A stretch of 64,000 nucleotides of DNA from Methanoculleus receptaculi (GCF_033472595.1 NZ_CP137642.1:1907384-1971383); one strand, 5' to 3'; numbered from the stretch's first letter, positions 9,615-19,131 are shown. Notes: a model not told the origin generated them from the letters alone. Numbers and translations are program-made.

Positions 9615-9916
9615 CAAACGTCGTGATAACTTTGGCCCGGGAATATTAAAAAAGGTTGATTGACGGTAAATTTTGTGGCTGAATCTGAGCCCCGCCATTT
9701 TCTGTGTCTCGTATGGGGGACAATCCAATGGAATGCGGTCAACAGTTCACGAGAGGATCTCAACGGGGCTCAGATATGGGGATCACACCTCTGGATTTAA
9801 CCGATAGTCAGGTCTATGCGGATCAACCTCAGGCGGGATAAAAGCCCCTTCCTGCTGCCGCATGGGGTGAAAAATGTTAATCAGGGAAACCCCCACAAGT
9901 TAAAGGTAGCCTTAAG

Positions 9917-10855
9917 ATGATCACATTCCTCTCCGGCGGAACAGAAACGGCCGCTCTTATCCAGGGCTTCAGGCAGATAATGTACGATCGCGAGATTGCC
10001 GTGGTCGCAAACACCGCCGGAGATCTCCAGGTCTCCGGGGGCCATTTTGCACCCGACATTGATACCGCCATCTTCCTCTTCGCGGGCATCCTGGATACCG
10101 GTCGGTGGTGGGGGATCAAAGGAGACACCTATACCACCCACACATACCTCCCGAAGGTCGGTGGCGGCGAACCCTTCCCTATCGGTGACCGTGCCAGAGC
10201 CGTCCAGATCGCGCGGGCAGGGCTCCTCTCCAGGGGGCTTAGCCTGACGGAGGCGGTGGAGGCGCAGTGCCGTTCGCTCAGTATCGGGGCAGCGATCCTC
10301 CCGGTGACGGACGGGGATGCCGCCATCTTCATCGATACCGGCACCGGACTCCTGCCTCTCTCTGTTTACTGGATGACCGCTGACCCCGCAACAGAGGTCC
10401 GCGAGGTTCTCCGGGCCGCTCCGGAACCCCCGGCGGTCACGGAAGATGTGCGGGCGGTGATCGAGGCGAGTGATGCCGTCGTGATCGGGCCTGCCAGCCC
10501 CGTGAGGTGCATCCTCCCCATCCTGGACTGCGATGGTATGCGCGACCTCCTGGGCGATAAGTTTGTGGTCGCGGTCTCACCGTTTAGCGGGGACGCCTGC
10601 CCGAACCCGAAAGATGCCGCGCTGATGTACGCTGCCGGCGAGGCCGCGACAGCCCCGGCGGTCTCCCGGCTTTATGGGGATCTCGTAGATCTCTTCGTCC
10701 AGGACGTCAACGACCCCGACGAGGTGAAAGGGTCGCTCCGTCTTGAGACGCGCCTCCTGCACAGGCGGCAGGCGGAATCACTCGCCTGGGATATCATGGC
10801 GGTGATACGCCAGGCAATTTATTCATCCAATAATACTCTGTCTGTGTTGCGATAA
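9917..10855 (+). CDS. Divergent CofD paralogue (2-phospho-L-lactate transferase-like)
   Basis: A 312-residue CofD-family protein. True CofD transfers 2-phospho-L-lactate to Fo when making coenzyme F420. The fold-wide pattern is kept (MITFLSGGT start, [11 protein letters not shown] near residue 60, [23 protein letters not shown]), but positions that are constant in its intact neighbour have changed: GGTGTPKLL is [19 protein letters not shown] is NTAGDLQVSG, and GPGNPVTSI is GPASPVRCI. Catalysis of the normal reaction is therefore doubtful. AAAGGTAG lies 8 bases before the ATG. It is followed by an IS605 scar and then by the canonical cofD. It may have another substrate or a regulatory role. 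Confidence 0.85.
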   Translation: MITFLSGGTETAALIQGFRQIMYDREIAVVANTAGDLQVSGGHFAPDIDTAIFLFAGILDTGRWWGIKGDTYTTHTYLPKVGGGEPFPIGDRARAVQIARAGLLSRGLSLTEAVEAQCRSLSIGAAILPVTDGDAAIFIDTGTGLLPLSVYWMTADPATEVREVLRAAPEPPAVTEDVRAVIEASDAVVIGPASPVRCILPILDCDGMRDLLGDKFVVAVSPFSGDACPNPKDAALMYAAGEAATAPAVSRLYGDLVDLFVQDVNDPDEVKGSLRLETRLLHRRQAESLAWDIMAVIRQAIYSSNNTLSVLR

Positions 10856-10863
10856 CCAGGCAA

Positions 10864-10969
10864 CATGATACCAGGCGCAGGACGCGCCGTTGGACCTGTG
10901 GACTCGCTCCCGGTGGGGTGGGGGATGAAGCAGCAAGCCACGCCCGATAGGCGCGGGGTAGTTCACTGA
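10864..10969 (+). pseudogene. IS605 scar: TnpB C-terminal tail and right end
   Basis: From ATG at 10864 the frame reads a tail containing AVGPVDSLPVGWGMKQQATP and ending RRGVVH with stop at 10967-10969. The GPVDSLP and MKQQ elements match the tail of the intact TnpB at 45.7 kb (EPVEPRPL, MKQE). The DNA ends GCGGGGTAGTTCACT, identical to the end of that element. Nothing of the catalytic part of TnpB remains. It sits directly after the first cofD paralogue. Confidence 0.8.
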
Positions 10970-11227
10970 GGTTGAAGTCCCCTGCACTTACCACCGGACC
11001 CTCTTCCTGCCCTTATTTCCGTTGGCGGGCAAGTGGAATGGCAAGACTCTCCCATGGAGACCCTGTCAGGGATGCAGATGAGGTTTCTGCCGGCCGACGG
11101 GAAAAACGAGAAAGAACCCGCTCTTCCCCGTCACTCACCGGAATGGCGTCTCTCGCAGATGGCCACCCTTCATCCGGCAGGTTTGGGAAAATTCATATAC
11201 AGATCGGCCCGATACGCTAATTGGTCA
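10970..11227. other. Spacer with cofD promoter
   Basis: Follows the IS scar. A TATA-like AAATTCATATAC (about 11189-11200) lies about 28-39 bases before the cofD ATG with no Shine-Dalgarno, pointing to a leaderless cofD message. An ATG-started frame extends upstream of cofD through this spacer but does not resemble the family. Confidence 0.5.
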
Positions 11228-12130
11228 ATGATAACCTTTCTCTCGGGCGGGACAGGAACCCCAAAACTCCTCCGCGGGATGCGGGACCTGCTGGAAGAAC
11301 GTGAGATTGCGGTCGTCGTCAACACGGCCGAGGATCTCTGGATCACAGGCAACCATCTCTCGCCCGACATCGATACGGTCATCTACCTGTTTGCGGGGAT
11401 CCTGGATACGGGGCGGTGGTGGGGGATTCGCAACGACTCGTACATAACCCACGACCTACTCCGGACGAAGTTCGGTATCGACGAGTACATCGCCATCGGC
11501 GACCAGGATAGAAGCGTCCATGCCGCTCGCGGTGAGATGCTCCGAGGCGGCATGCGGTTGACGGAGATCACGCGGATCCTCTGCCACAGTCTGGGTGTGC
11601 AGGCAACCGTTCTCCCGATGACCGATTCCGTCGTGACGACCTATGTCAGCACGCCTCTCGGCGAGATGCATTTCCAGGAGTACTGGGTGAAGCACCGCGG
11701 CGAGGTGGAGATTGAGGGTGTTTACCGGAGATATAACGAAACACCTCTTGCCACACAGGAGGTTATGGATACGATCGATGCAAGCGATGCTGTGGTTATC
11801 GGTCCAGGCAACCCGGTCACGAGCATATCACCGATCCTCGAGTGCGCCGGGGTGCGGGAGGCGCTAAGCCGTCAATACGTCATCGCCGTCAGCCCGTTCA
11901 TCGGAGATGCCCCCATAAGCGGGCCGGCGGCGGCGCTGATGCGCGCCTTCGGGAGGGAACCCTCATCGGCCGGGACCTACAGTCTCTACGAAGACTTCAT
12001 GGATATCTTCATCCAGGACGTCCGCGACCCGGTCGAGATCGAGGGGGGGTTGCGCATGGACACGCTGATGTTCAATCGTGGGAAGAGCCTTGACCTCGCA
12101 AAGAACATCCTGAACCTGATATATGGGTGA
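11228..12130 (+). CDS. cofD: 2-phospho-L-lactate transferase
   Basis: A 300-residue enzyme that joins the lactyl phosphate unit to the deazaflavin Fo to give F420-0, the core step in making the hydride carrier F420 of methanogenesis. All family blocks are present: [74 protein letters not shown] and [10 protein letters not shown]. The start at 11228 matches the family N-terminus; 65 extra upstream codons are open but not family-like. A diverged copy lies upstream with an IS scar between. Confidence 0.95.
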   Translation: MITFLSGGTGTPKLLRGMRDLLEEREIAVVVNTAEDLWITGNHLSPDIDTVIYLFAGILDTGRWWGIRNDSYITHDLLRTKFGIDEYIAIGDQDRSVHAARGEMLRGGMRLTEITRILCHSLGVQATVLPMTDSVVTTYVSTPLGEMHFQEYWVKHRGEVEIEGVYRRYNETPLATQEVMDTIDASDAVVIGPGNPVTSISPILECAGVREALSRQYVIAVSPFIGDAPISGPAAALMRAFGREPSSAGTYSLYEDFMDIFIQDVRDPVEIEGGLRMDTLMFNRGKSLDLAKNILNLIYG

Positions 12131-12535
12131 TCCCACGCCTCTTCACCCCCGAACAGCGACCGGTCGGATGAAAAGTCTCAGCCGGATCCACCTTACCGGC
12201 CCCGCTGCAGACAGCGCGCGGTTGGCGGCAAACTTCAGGAATAATACGGTGCTGAAACCACCACCCCCAAGACATCAGATCCTGACCCCCTGGCAGGATG
12301 AATGAACCTGCCAGGACAGAGGTTCGGGCATCCGTGGGGATGAACCGGCCGGTCTGGACCGCGTCATCTCCTTTCGCCTGGGGGGGTGTGATTCGTGGTT
12401 TTACGCGTTTATTTTCTTCATACGAGACTAAATTTCAGCCTTAAGCAGAAAAAGAACAGACATCCGCCGCATTTTTTGATTTGTGACGATTATAACCGAA
12501 AATATTAAAAAATTCAAACGATAAGAAGATCCCTG
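12131..12535. other. Intergenic region with strong hairpin and pdaD promoter
   Basis: No gene is seen. A perfect 9-bp hairpin (CCTGGCAGG 12289-12297, CCTGCCAGG 12307-12315, 9-base loop) stands in the middle. The 3' part is AT-rich; AAAATATTAAAAAA (about 12498-12511) lies 25-38 bases before the pdaD start and is a likely TATA box. Confidence 0.55.
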
Positions 12536-13078
12536 ATGTTCGTTCCGAGCAAGTGTTTCTTTACAAAGGGTGTGGGAATCCACAAAGACAAACTGGCATC
12601 GTTTGAACTGGCACTCAGGCAGGCTGGTATCGAGAAGTACAACCTGGTCCACGTATCGAGTATCTTTCCCCCAAACTGTCGGCTGATCTCAAAAGAGGAG
12701 GGGTTGCGGGAGATCTCTCCTGGCAGCATCGTCTATGTTGTCATGGCTCGGAACGAGACCAATGAACCGAGCCGGCTGGTCTCCGCCGCCATAGGCCACG
12801 CGATGCCGAGGGAGAGCGATGCCTATGGCTACCTCTCCGAGCACCACGCCTTCGGTGAGACCGAAGAGGTCTCGGGTGAATATGCAGAAGACCTAGCAGC
12901 GACCATGCTCGCCACCACGCTCGGAATAGAGTTCGACCCCGACAAAGCGTGGCAGGAGCGGGAACAGATCTACAAGGCAAGTGGCCGGATCATAAGTACA
13001 ACACATATCTGCCAGGCAGCGGAAGGGATTATGGACGGCCGCTGGACGACTGTCGTCGCCGCAGCGGTCTTCCTTTGA
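12536..13078 (+). CDS. pdaD: Pyruvoyl-dependent arginine decarboxylase
   Basis: A 180-residue proenzyme that converts arginine to agmatine, first step of archaeal polyamine synthesis. [11 protein letters not shown] holds the self-cleavage site: cutting between Ser41 and Ser42 would give the beta chain and an alpha chain with an N-terminal pyruvoyl group. Other family blocks are [10 protein letters not shown] and the C-terminal [23 protein letters not shown]. Length fits the family. The likely TATA box about 30 bases before ATG and the weak Shine-Dalgarno suggest a leaderless transcript. Downstream, CTTCTTTTT (about 13084-13092) is a plausible T-tract terminator. Confidence 0.95.
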   Translation: MFVPSKCFFTKGVGIHKDKLASFELALRQAGIEKYNLVHVSSIFPPNCRLISKEEGLREISPGSIVYVVMARNETNEPSRLVSAAIGHAMPRESDAYGYLSEHHAFGETEEVSGEYAEDLAATMLATTLGIEFDPDKAWQEREQIYKASGRIISTTHICQAAEGIMDGRWTTVVAAAVFL

Positions 13079-13183
13079 ACCGTCTTCTTTTTAAGACAGA
13101 CCGCCCGGATATTCTCTTTTTCCATTTCAATAAGCGCAAGACAAAATACCTTCCGGGGCCCACAGTGTACCCGGGTTTTTCAG

Positions 13184-14473
13184 ATGCGACTACCAATACG
13201 TGCCGTAACCCCGGAGATAGAGTCTGCAGAGATCGTCGGCTGGGTGCATGAGGTCCGCGACCTCGGGGGTCTTTCGTTCTTCCTGATCCGTGACCGGACC
13301 GGTATCATTCAGGTGACCATGCCGAAGAAGAATGTCCCGGCGGAGATCCTTGAGGTCGCCAGGAGCGTCTCAAGAGAGTCTGTGGTCAGGGTAAGAGGCA
13401 GTGTTAAGGCAATCGATAAAGCACCGGGCGGGCGCGAGATAGTCCCCGATTATCTCGAGATCATCAACCTGGCAGAGACCCCGCTCCCGCTCGACGTCGT
13501 CGAGAAGGTTCCGGCTGACATGGACACGCGGCTCGACTCCAGGTTTCTTGACGCGAGGAAACCACGTGTCCGTGCCATCTTTTTCATCCGATCCGCCTTG
13601 ACCTGCGCCGCGACAGAGTTCCTCGCCTCCAGAGGCTGCATCAACATCACCACCCCGAAGATCGTCGCTGCAGCCACCGAGGGAGGCACCGAACTCTTTC
13701 CGATCGCCTACTTTGAGAAAGAGGCGTTCTTAAACCAGAGCCCGCAACTTTACAAACAGATGCTGATGGCTGCAGGGTTCGAGGCGGTATTTGAGATCGG
13801 CCCAATCTTCCGCGCCGAAGAGCATAACACCGTCAGGCACCTTAATGAAGCCACGTCGCTCGATATCGAGGTCTCGTTTGCCGACCACAACGACGTCATG
13901 GGACTTCTCGAGGATCTGATTGTTCATATATATGGATCCGTCGCAAAGAACTGCGCAGATGACCTGGCGGAGATCGGGATCGATCTCGCAATCCCGGAAA
14001 GACCGTTCCCAAGGATACCATACCTGGAGGCGATAGAGATTGCAAACCGCAGCATCGAGGAGAAGATCTCCTTTGGCGACGACCTCACACCGGCAGCCGA
14101 ACGAGCGATCGGCGAGAGTATGGGAGGTCATTACTTCATCGTTGACTGGCCAACCGATATTCGGCCCTACTACGCGATGCCATACCCGGATCGGCCGGCA
14201 TTCTGCAAGGCGTTCGACCTGATGCACCCCCGCATGGAACTTGCCTCCGGCGCCCAGCGCATCCACGATCACGACCTTCTGGTGGAGCGGATCCGTGCAA
14301 AAGGGTTATCAACTGAGAGTTTCGAGTTCTACCTGAGGACGTTCCGATACGGTATGCCTCCGCATGCCGGCTGGGGGCTTGGCATCGAGCGTCTGGTGAT
14401 GACGATGCTCGATCTGTCAAACATCCGTGAGGCGGTGCTCTTCCCGCGCGACCGGCACAGGCTGACACCATGA
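13184..14473 (+). CDS. aspS: Aspartyl-tRNA synthetase, archaeal type
   Basis: A 429-residue class IIb synthetase that charges tRNA-Asp (and, if non-discriminating, tRNA-Asn) with aspartate. The N-terminal OB fold ([20 protein letters not shown]) binds the anticodon; the catalytic core has motif 2 [30 protein letters not shown], and motif 3 [11 protein letters not shown] at the C-terminus. It lacks the large insert of bacterial AspRS, as expected for archaea. The start at 13184 ([10 protein letters not shown]) gives the usual length. Whether it is discriminating cannot be decided by eye. The methionine synthase gene follows 54 bases later. Confidence 0.95.
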   Translation: MRLPIRAVTPEIESAEIVGWVHEVRDLGGLSFFLIRDRTGIIQVTMPKKNVPAEILEVARSVSRESVVRVRGSVKAIDKAPGGREIVPDYLEIINLAETPLPLDVVEKVPADMDTRLDSRFLDARKPRVRAIFFIRSALTCAATEFLASRGCINITTPKIVAAATEGGTELFPIAYFEKEAFLNQSPQLYKQMLMAAGFEAVFEIGPIFRAEEHNTVRHLNEATSLDIEVSFADHNDVMGLLEDLIVHIYGSVAKNCADDLAEIGIDLAIPERPFPRIPYLEAIEIANRSIEEKISFGDDLTPAAERAIGESMGGHYFIVDWPTDIRPYYAMPYPDRPAFCKAFDLMHPRMELASGAQRIHDHDLLVERIRAKGLSTESFEFYLRTFRYGMPPHAGWGLGIERLVMTMLDLSNIREAVLFPRDRHRLTP

Positions 14474-14527
14474 GGGTTATAAAGCCTGGAACTGACGGAT
14501 CGATCTATCACTGCTGGTGCTGAGACG

Positions 14528-15430
14528 ATGACCCTGACCGCAATGCATCTCCCGACTACAGTGGTCGGGAGCTATCCCGTGGTGAAAGGCTCGGGGCTTA
14601 TGGCTTTTGTTGACCCGCTGAAACACGCGGTGGAGGTAGCGGTAGACGACCAGATCGCCGCCGGGATCGATATCATATCCGACGGTCAGGTCCGGGGGGA
14701 CATGATCCATGCGTTCACATCTCACCTCCCGGGCATCCGTGGGGCGGCGGTCGTCGGAAAGGTGCAGCCGGCAAGGCAACCAATCACACTAGCCGACACG
14801 AAGTACGCCCTCTCCCGACACCCGAAAGTGAAAGGGATCCTCACAGGGCCAAGCACCCTCGCATACGGCCTCTCGATCGGGACCACGTTCTACCGCGACA
14901 GGGAGGAACTTATCCTGGATCTTGCGCAGGCGCTTGCAGCCGAGGCGGAGCACCTCCAGAACGCCGGTGTTGCGCTCATCCAGATTGACGAGCCCATCTT
15001 CTCCACCGGAGCGGCAAACCTCACCGTCGGCCGCGAGGCCGTGAACGCTATCGCCGGGAGGCTCCGGGTGCCGGTCTGTCTTCACGTCTGCGGGAACCTG
15101 GGGGATGTTATCGACGAGATCCTCCGGGTGAATGTTGAGATCTTCGATTTTGAGTTCTCAAACAACCCGCACAACCGTGAGATCATCTCTAAAAAAGACC
15201 TGCACGGCCGGATGATCGGCTACGGCTGTGTGGATTCGGCCGACCCCGGCATCGAGAGCGTCGAGACGATCCACAAGAGGATTGAGATGGGTATCGAGGT
15301 GTTCTCACCGGCGACAATGCTCATCGATCCCGACTGCGGTCTAAGGATGCAGACGCGTGAAGCGGCATCCGGAAAACTGAAGAATATGGTTGCTGCCGCG
15401 AGGCTTGCCCGGGCGGAACACCCGGGCTAA
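14528..15430 (+). CDS. Methionine synthase, short archaeal MetE-type
   Basis: A 300-residue protein equal to the C-terminal catalytic barrel of cobalamin-independent methionine synthase. In methanogens this core form methylates homocysteine using methylcobalamin or a methyl-corrinoid protein as donor. Visible: TTVVGSYPV at the start, GPSTLAYGL, IQIDEPIFS, HVCGN with a zinc-ligand Cys, and DPDCGLRM with the second Cys. It lies 54 bases after aspS on the same strand and overlaps the stop of the RecA-fold gene by 4 bases on the other strand. Confidence 0.9.
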   Translation: MTLTAMHLPTTVVGSYPVVKGSGLMAFVDPLKHAVEVAVDDQIAAGIDIISDGQVRGDMIHAFTSHLPGIRGAAVVGKVQPARQPITLADTKYALSRHPKVKGILTGPSTLAYGLSIGTTFYRDREELILDLAQALAAEAEHLQNAGVALIQIDEPIFSTGAANLTVGREAVNAIAGRLRVPVCLHVCGNLGDVIDEILRVNVEIFDFEFSNNPHNREIISKKDLHGRMIGYGCVDSADPGIESVETIHKRIEMGIEVFSPATMLIDPDCGLRMQTREAASGKLKNMVAAARLARAEHPG

Positions 15431-16011
15431 AAGACCCTGCTTGTCGTCGATAACTCGATACCCTCTGCCATGATGTTGTAGGGTATCACACGCCGCGGCA
15501 CGTCCTCGTCCCTGAACTTCTCGATGGCAAGCGTCCGTTCGAACTCGTTGCCGTGGATCTCCTGGCGCAGGGTGATGAAGATGTCGGTGGCGCGCATGAC
15601 CCGCGCCTCCTCAAAGGCGGTGTGGTGGTTTGCGTAGAGGAGGTAGACGATGCTTGACCCTTCGCCGATAAGGGCTCCGGTGTCTTCGACGACAAACCTT
15701 GTGACAGCCTCGATCCCGAGGGTGACGATCAGTGTGGATAACGAGTCCACGATGATTCTCTCCCCGCTCATCGCAGAAACCATCTCTTCAAGGCTCATAC
15801 CCCGTGCATCGACCATCCCATCTCCCGGCAGGGCGTCAAGCATCAGATAGGCGCCTGTGCGCCCTCCTTCCTGCCAGAACTGCCGTGCAAGGAGTTCAAG
15901 ACCGCTCAGCGGCGACCCGGAGATGACTATACGGGCGCCCGCAGGGAACCCGCCATCGAGCGCAAGGTCCAGACCTGCAATACCTGTAGAACGTTTGGTG
16001 CTGCCTGCCAC
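15427..16011 (-). CDS. RecA/KaiC-fold protein with degenerate P-loop
   Basis: A 194-residue protein with the layout of the KaiC/Rad55 ATPase core: STGIAGLDLALDGGFPAG start, a P-loop position, IIVDSLSTLI as Walker B-like strand, and FERTLAIEKFR near the end. The P-loop reads SGSPLSGLE (about 31-39) where GxPGTGKT is expected, so the lysine and Ser/Thr are lost and ATP hydrolysis is unlikely. Methanogens carry many such proteins with unclear roles. The gene is convergent with the methionine synthase and lies 40 bases downstream of the acyl-CoA ligase gene; they may share a transcript. Confidence 0.8.
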   Translation of the reverse strand: MAGSTKRSTGIAGLDLALDGGFPAGARIVISGSPLSGLELLARQFWQEGGRTGAYLMLDALPGDGMVDARGMSLEEMVSAMSGERIIVDSLSTLIVTLGIEAVTRFVVEDTGALIGEGSSIVYLLYANHHTAFEEARVMRATDIFITLRQEIHGNEFERTLAIEKFRDEDVPRRVIPYNIMAEGIELSTTSRVF

Positions 16012-16051
16012 ATGGATGCCCCGGTTATATCCTTGAGAGGATCCTTTGCAT

Positions 16052-17635
16052 TTATTGCCTTAATAACTGCACTCCTGCATACGAGCGTCCGCCCTGGATG
16101 CATGCATCACAGTAGTCTTCCTGGAGACGTTTGCGGAGCAGTTTCCAGCCGTTTACACGGGGGATCTCATCGACAAAGATGACACGGCGGGGGACCTTGT
16201 ATCCCGCAAGACGCTCCCGGGCAAAGGCGATGATATCCTCGGGGGTAACCCCGTTTCCGGCGGGGATCACCACGGCTACCGGGACCTCGCCTCGGTGCTC
16301 GTCAGGACACCCGAAGACCGCAGCGTCGCGGACGCCGTGGTGCTGAAGAAGGACATCCTCCACCTCGGTCGGGTAGACCTTCCAGCCGGACATGACGATC
16401 ATGTCCTTCTTGCGGTCGGTGAGATATAGCATCCCGTTCTCGTCCAGGTGGCCTATGTCGCCCGTCAGGAACCAGCCGTCGGGAAGAAAGACATCGGCGG
16501 TCTCCGCCGGCATCTGCCAGTAGCCAAGCGCCACAGCCGGTCCCCGGAGGGCTATCTCGCCATCCTCGCCGGCTCGAAGTTCTCGCGCGGAGTCGTTTGC
16601 ATCGACTATCTTCACCTCCGAGAACCCGACCGGGGTACCGACGCTCCGGAACTCGTCGGCGGTCGCGTAGTGTTCAGGGCGGATGGCGGTTCCTGTACCG
16701 ACGACGATCGTCTCAGAGAGGCCGTAAGCGTTGACGATCGGGATCCTGAAACGTTCGTGGAAGGGTTTCCATATAGCAGGTGTCAGAGGTCCGCCGCCGC
16801 TGATCATCGCCCTGACTGTGGTAAGCGCCTCCTCCGTCCCTGGCGGTGTCTGGAGGAGGGAGTGGATTACAGGGGGCATACCGGCGACGATCGTCGCACG
16901 GTATTTCCGGGCTAGTTCAATGTAGCGGTCGAGATCGAACCGTTCCATGACGATATAGGTTGCACCGGCCCGGAGGGCGGATATGCCCCAGCTGATCCCG
17001 ACGTGCCCCATCGGGTATATCCCCAGGTAGGCGTCCCGGTCTGTGAGGCCGAGGACGTCCCGCTCGGCGTCCATTGCGGCGATCCAGTTGCCGTGGGTGA
17101 GCATGGCGCCTTTGGGTCTCCCCGTAGTCCCGGAGGTATACTGAATCTGGCAGAGGTCGTCAAATCGGCAGTTGACGGCGCGAAGTCCCGGTGGCGACAC
17201 GAGGAGTTCAGACCAGGGGGTTGCAGCCCCCGCCTCCTCCCCACCGACCGCGATGATGTGCCGGAGTCCTGGCACATGCTCCCTGATGCGGCCGACAACT
17301 GCCATACCATCGACGTCGGTGATGACCGCAGCGGCGCCGGCGTCACGAAGAGCGTAGAGCAACTCGTTCTCCCGGTAGACCCGGTTCGTGGGGACTGCAA
17401 CTGCACCGATGCGCCAGAGGGCCAGATAACTCAGCAGGTACTCGGTTGAGGTGTCGAGGTAGATACAGACCCGTTCCCCGGGGGTGATACCGAGGCCCTG
17501 GAACCCGCGCCCTACCCTGGAGACCAGATCAAGGAGTTCGGCGCGGGTGTAACCCTCCCCTGTTGAGGGGACGATGAGAGCAACCCTTGAGGGGCTGGAG
17601 GCGTTGGCGTCGAGGAATGTGGTGCAGTTCGGCAT
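16052..17635 (-). CDS. AMP-forming acyl-CoA synthetase
   Basis: A 527-residue member of the ANL superfamily that activates a carboxylic acid with ATP to acyl-AMP and then to acyl-CoA. Motif A3 is YTSGTTGRPKGAMLTH, A5 NAYGLSETI, A7 GWFLTGDIGHLDENGMLYLTDR, A8 KKDMIVMSGWKVYPTEVEDV. The C-terminal catalytic lysine lies in VNGWKLLRKRL. Substrate cannot be told; the shape suits medium/long-chain or aryl acids. I start at ATG 17635 (MPNCTTFLDANA) because AAGGAG lies 8 bases upstream; the longer frame to 17737 is not family-like. The tail after the lysine (about 24 residues, two Cys) is longer than usual. Confidence 0.9.
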   Translation of the reverse strand: MPNCTTFLDANASSPSRVALIVPSTGEGYTRAELLDLVSRVGRGFQGLGITPGERVCIYLDTSTEYLLSYLALWRIGAVAVPTNRVYRENELLYALRDAGAAAVITDVDGMAVVGRIREHVPGLRHIIAVGGEEAGAATPWSELLVSPPGLRAVNCRFDDLCQIQYTSGTTGRPKGAMLTHGNWIAAMDAERDVLGLTDRDAYLGIYPMGHVGISWGISALRAGATYIVMERFDLDRYIELARKYRATIVAGMPPVIHSLLQTPPGTEEALTTVRAMISGGGPLTPAIWKPFHERFRIPIVNAYGLSETIVVGTGTAIRPEHYATADEFRSVGTPVGFSEVKIVDANDSARELRAGEDGEIALRGPAVALGYWQMPAETADVFLPDGWFLTGDIGHLDENGMLYLTDRKKDMIVMSGWKVYPTEVEDVLLQHHGVRDAAVFGCPDEHRGEVPVAVVIPAGNGVTPEDIIAFARERLAGYKVPRRVIFVDEIPRVNGWKLLRKRLQEDYCDACIQGGRSYAGVQLLRQ

Positions 17636-17815
17636 GAGAGAACTCCTTGTGACATGTATGCACTTCAGTGCATATAATTGTTCATGGTAGTGGCAGGACG
17701 AGTTGACCCCGGTTTTCGGAATTCGTCTGAGATCCAAAAGATCTTCGACATGGAGACTTAGATCCAGAAATCTTTCGGATCGGGGTTGTATCGGCCGAAT
17801 AAGAGAGAATATCCC

Positions 17816-18079
17816 ATGAAATCTAATTCAGCCGATCATACGGGGATAACCTCGCTCGATCATCTCGAGCCGGGATGCCGCTCCCGGATCATAGGCATCC
17901 GTGCCTTTGGTTCTCTCAGGAAGCGTATGCTTGCCATGGGCATGGTTCCGGGGGCCGAGGTGGACGTGATCCGGGCCGCACCTCTCGGTGACCCTGTAGA
18001 ATACCGGGTGAAAGGCTACTGCCTCTCGCTGCGGCGTGCCGAAGCGGGTCTGGTCGAGGTCGCCCTGGAGGGGCAATGA
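17816..18079 (+). CDS. feoA: FeoA, ferrous iron transport accessory protein
   Basis: An 87-residue SH3-like FeoA protein, small partner of the FeoB iron channel: ITSLDHLEPGCRSRIIGI, then LRKRMLAMGMVPGAEVDVIR and GDPVEYRVKGYCLSLRRAEA. It is complete. ATG at 17816 gives the normal length; the frame is open to a TTG at 17786. Its stop overlaps the start of a second, broken feoA (ATGATGG), the usual feoA-feoAB layout. With FeoB destroyed downstream, it has no local partner. Confidence 0.9.
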   Translation: MKSNSADHTGITSLDHLEPGCRSRIIGIRAFGSLRKRMLAMGMVPGAEVDVIRAAPLGDPVEYRVKGYCLSLRRAEAGLVEVALEGQ

Positions 18080-18570
18080 TGGAGAGCGTCTGCCCGCTGG
18101 TGTTCCTGGCTCCGGGAACTGTGGCGAGGGTCGCCGGGTTCAGGGCCGGCAAAGGGCTGCAGACCCGTCTCTTCGGGATGGGTTTCTGCCCGGATGTCCG
18201 GGTAAAGGTCGTCTCTGCGGATCGGGGTTTCAGTCATCGTCTCGGTTGGCGGTGCCCGTGGAGAAGAAGACCGGCCGGCTCAGCCGCAACGGGTATGATA
18301 TCGAGGTAGTAGACCTCCCCGGAACCTACAGCCTTACGGCCTACTCTGCGGATGAGATCATCGCCAGGGATTTCATCCTCGAAGGAAATCCGGACGTCGT
18401 CGTCCAGGTCGTTGATGCGACAAACATGGAGCGGAACCTCTACCTGACGCTCCAGGTTGCCGAACTCGGGGTGCCGATGGTCATCGCCCTGAACCTGGTC
18501 GATCTTGCCAGGGCGCAGGGTGACGAGATAGACCATGAGAGGCTTTCTGCGTCCCTGGGGATCCCGATCT
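18076..18570 (+). pseudogene. Remnant of a second FeoA joined to a FeoB fragment
   Basis: Starts as a good FeoA (residues 1-50: LAPGTVARVAGFRAGKGLQT, MGFCPDVRVKVVSADRG). Near 18228-18262 the frame shifts and FeoB begins at VEKKTGRLSRNGYDIEVVDL in another frame: the end of FeoA and the whole G1 P-loop of FeoB are missing. The FeoB G domain then continues (DLPGTYSLTAYSADEIIARD, NPDVVVQVVDATNMERNLYL, ALNLVDLA for G4) until SASLGIPI near 18569, where homology ends abruptly. All FeoB membrane segments are absent. Deletions at both ends of the fragment explain this; iron transport by this locus is lost. Confidence 0.9.
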
Positions 18571-19042
18571 TCTACGACCCCGGGACCGGGAAGCCCGCGG
18601 TCCTCTGGGAGTCCTGGACACAGCCCCGGCCCAACCGTTACGACGGCCCGGTCGCCATCCTTGTAAGCCCATACACAATCCGGAACGGGCGCGATTGTCT
18701 CGTGGTACGGGACGAATGGGGCATTTGGCATCGAGTCGATCGGCCCGACGCTCCCTCTCGGGAGCATCGCTCGATGAAAGCGGCCGGATCCAGGTGGACA
18801 GCAACGCACCCCGCATCGGCGGGGTGGCGCCGACGGTGCGGGTGCCACTCGACAGGGATACTCTGGCGCGGGCGATGGCCGGGGAGGACGTCCACCTCGC
18901 TTACGCGGTTGACTGGCTCAAAGCTGAGGCAATGACCGGGAGCGCGGAGCACTCCCCCCTTCCCACGCAGAAAGCAACGGCAGCCTGGGTGGTCCCGCTC
19001 GCGGCGCTTGCGTTCATCGTGGTTCGGCACGGCCGGCGATGA
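18571..19042 (+). pseudogene. 3' remnant of an S41-like peptidase gene
   Basis: Directly after the FeoB fragment the reading changes to YDGPVAILVSPYTIRNG, which resembles the active-site region of C-terminal-processing (S41) peptidases (GPVAVLV...T.S.GE). A frameshift follows; GTNGAFGIESIGPTLPL can be read in one frame and ASLDESGRIQVDSN then VAPTVRVPLDRDTLARAMAG in another. It ends in a hydrophobic stretch (WVVPLAALAFIVVRHGRR), a likely membrane anchor. At least two frame breaks are visible. The family call is moderate; the broken state is clear. Confidence 0.6.
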
Positions 19043-19131
19043 GGGGATAGGAGGCCTTCTCCTTTTCCGGCTTCCGCTGGAACGGGACCGCTCACGCTAC
19101 AAAAAGGAGTTTTCCGGGTGCCGGGACACCC

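Noticed and set aside
9815-9850. GGTCTATGCGGATCAACC as another copy of the second repeat motif
   Set aside because: Resembles the core but no palindrome is found at the usual distance on either side.
18036-18935. A 299-codon open frame across the Feo region
   Set aside because: It is a chance fusion of a FeoA shadow frame, a FeoB fragment and a peptidase fragment; no single family covers it.
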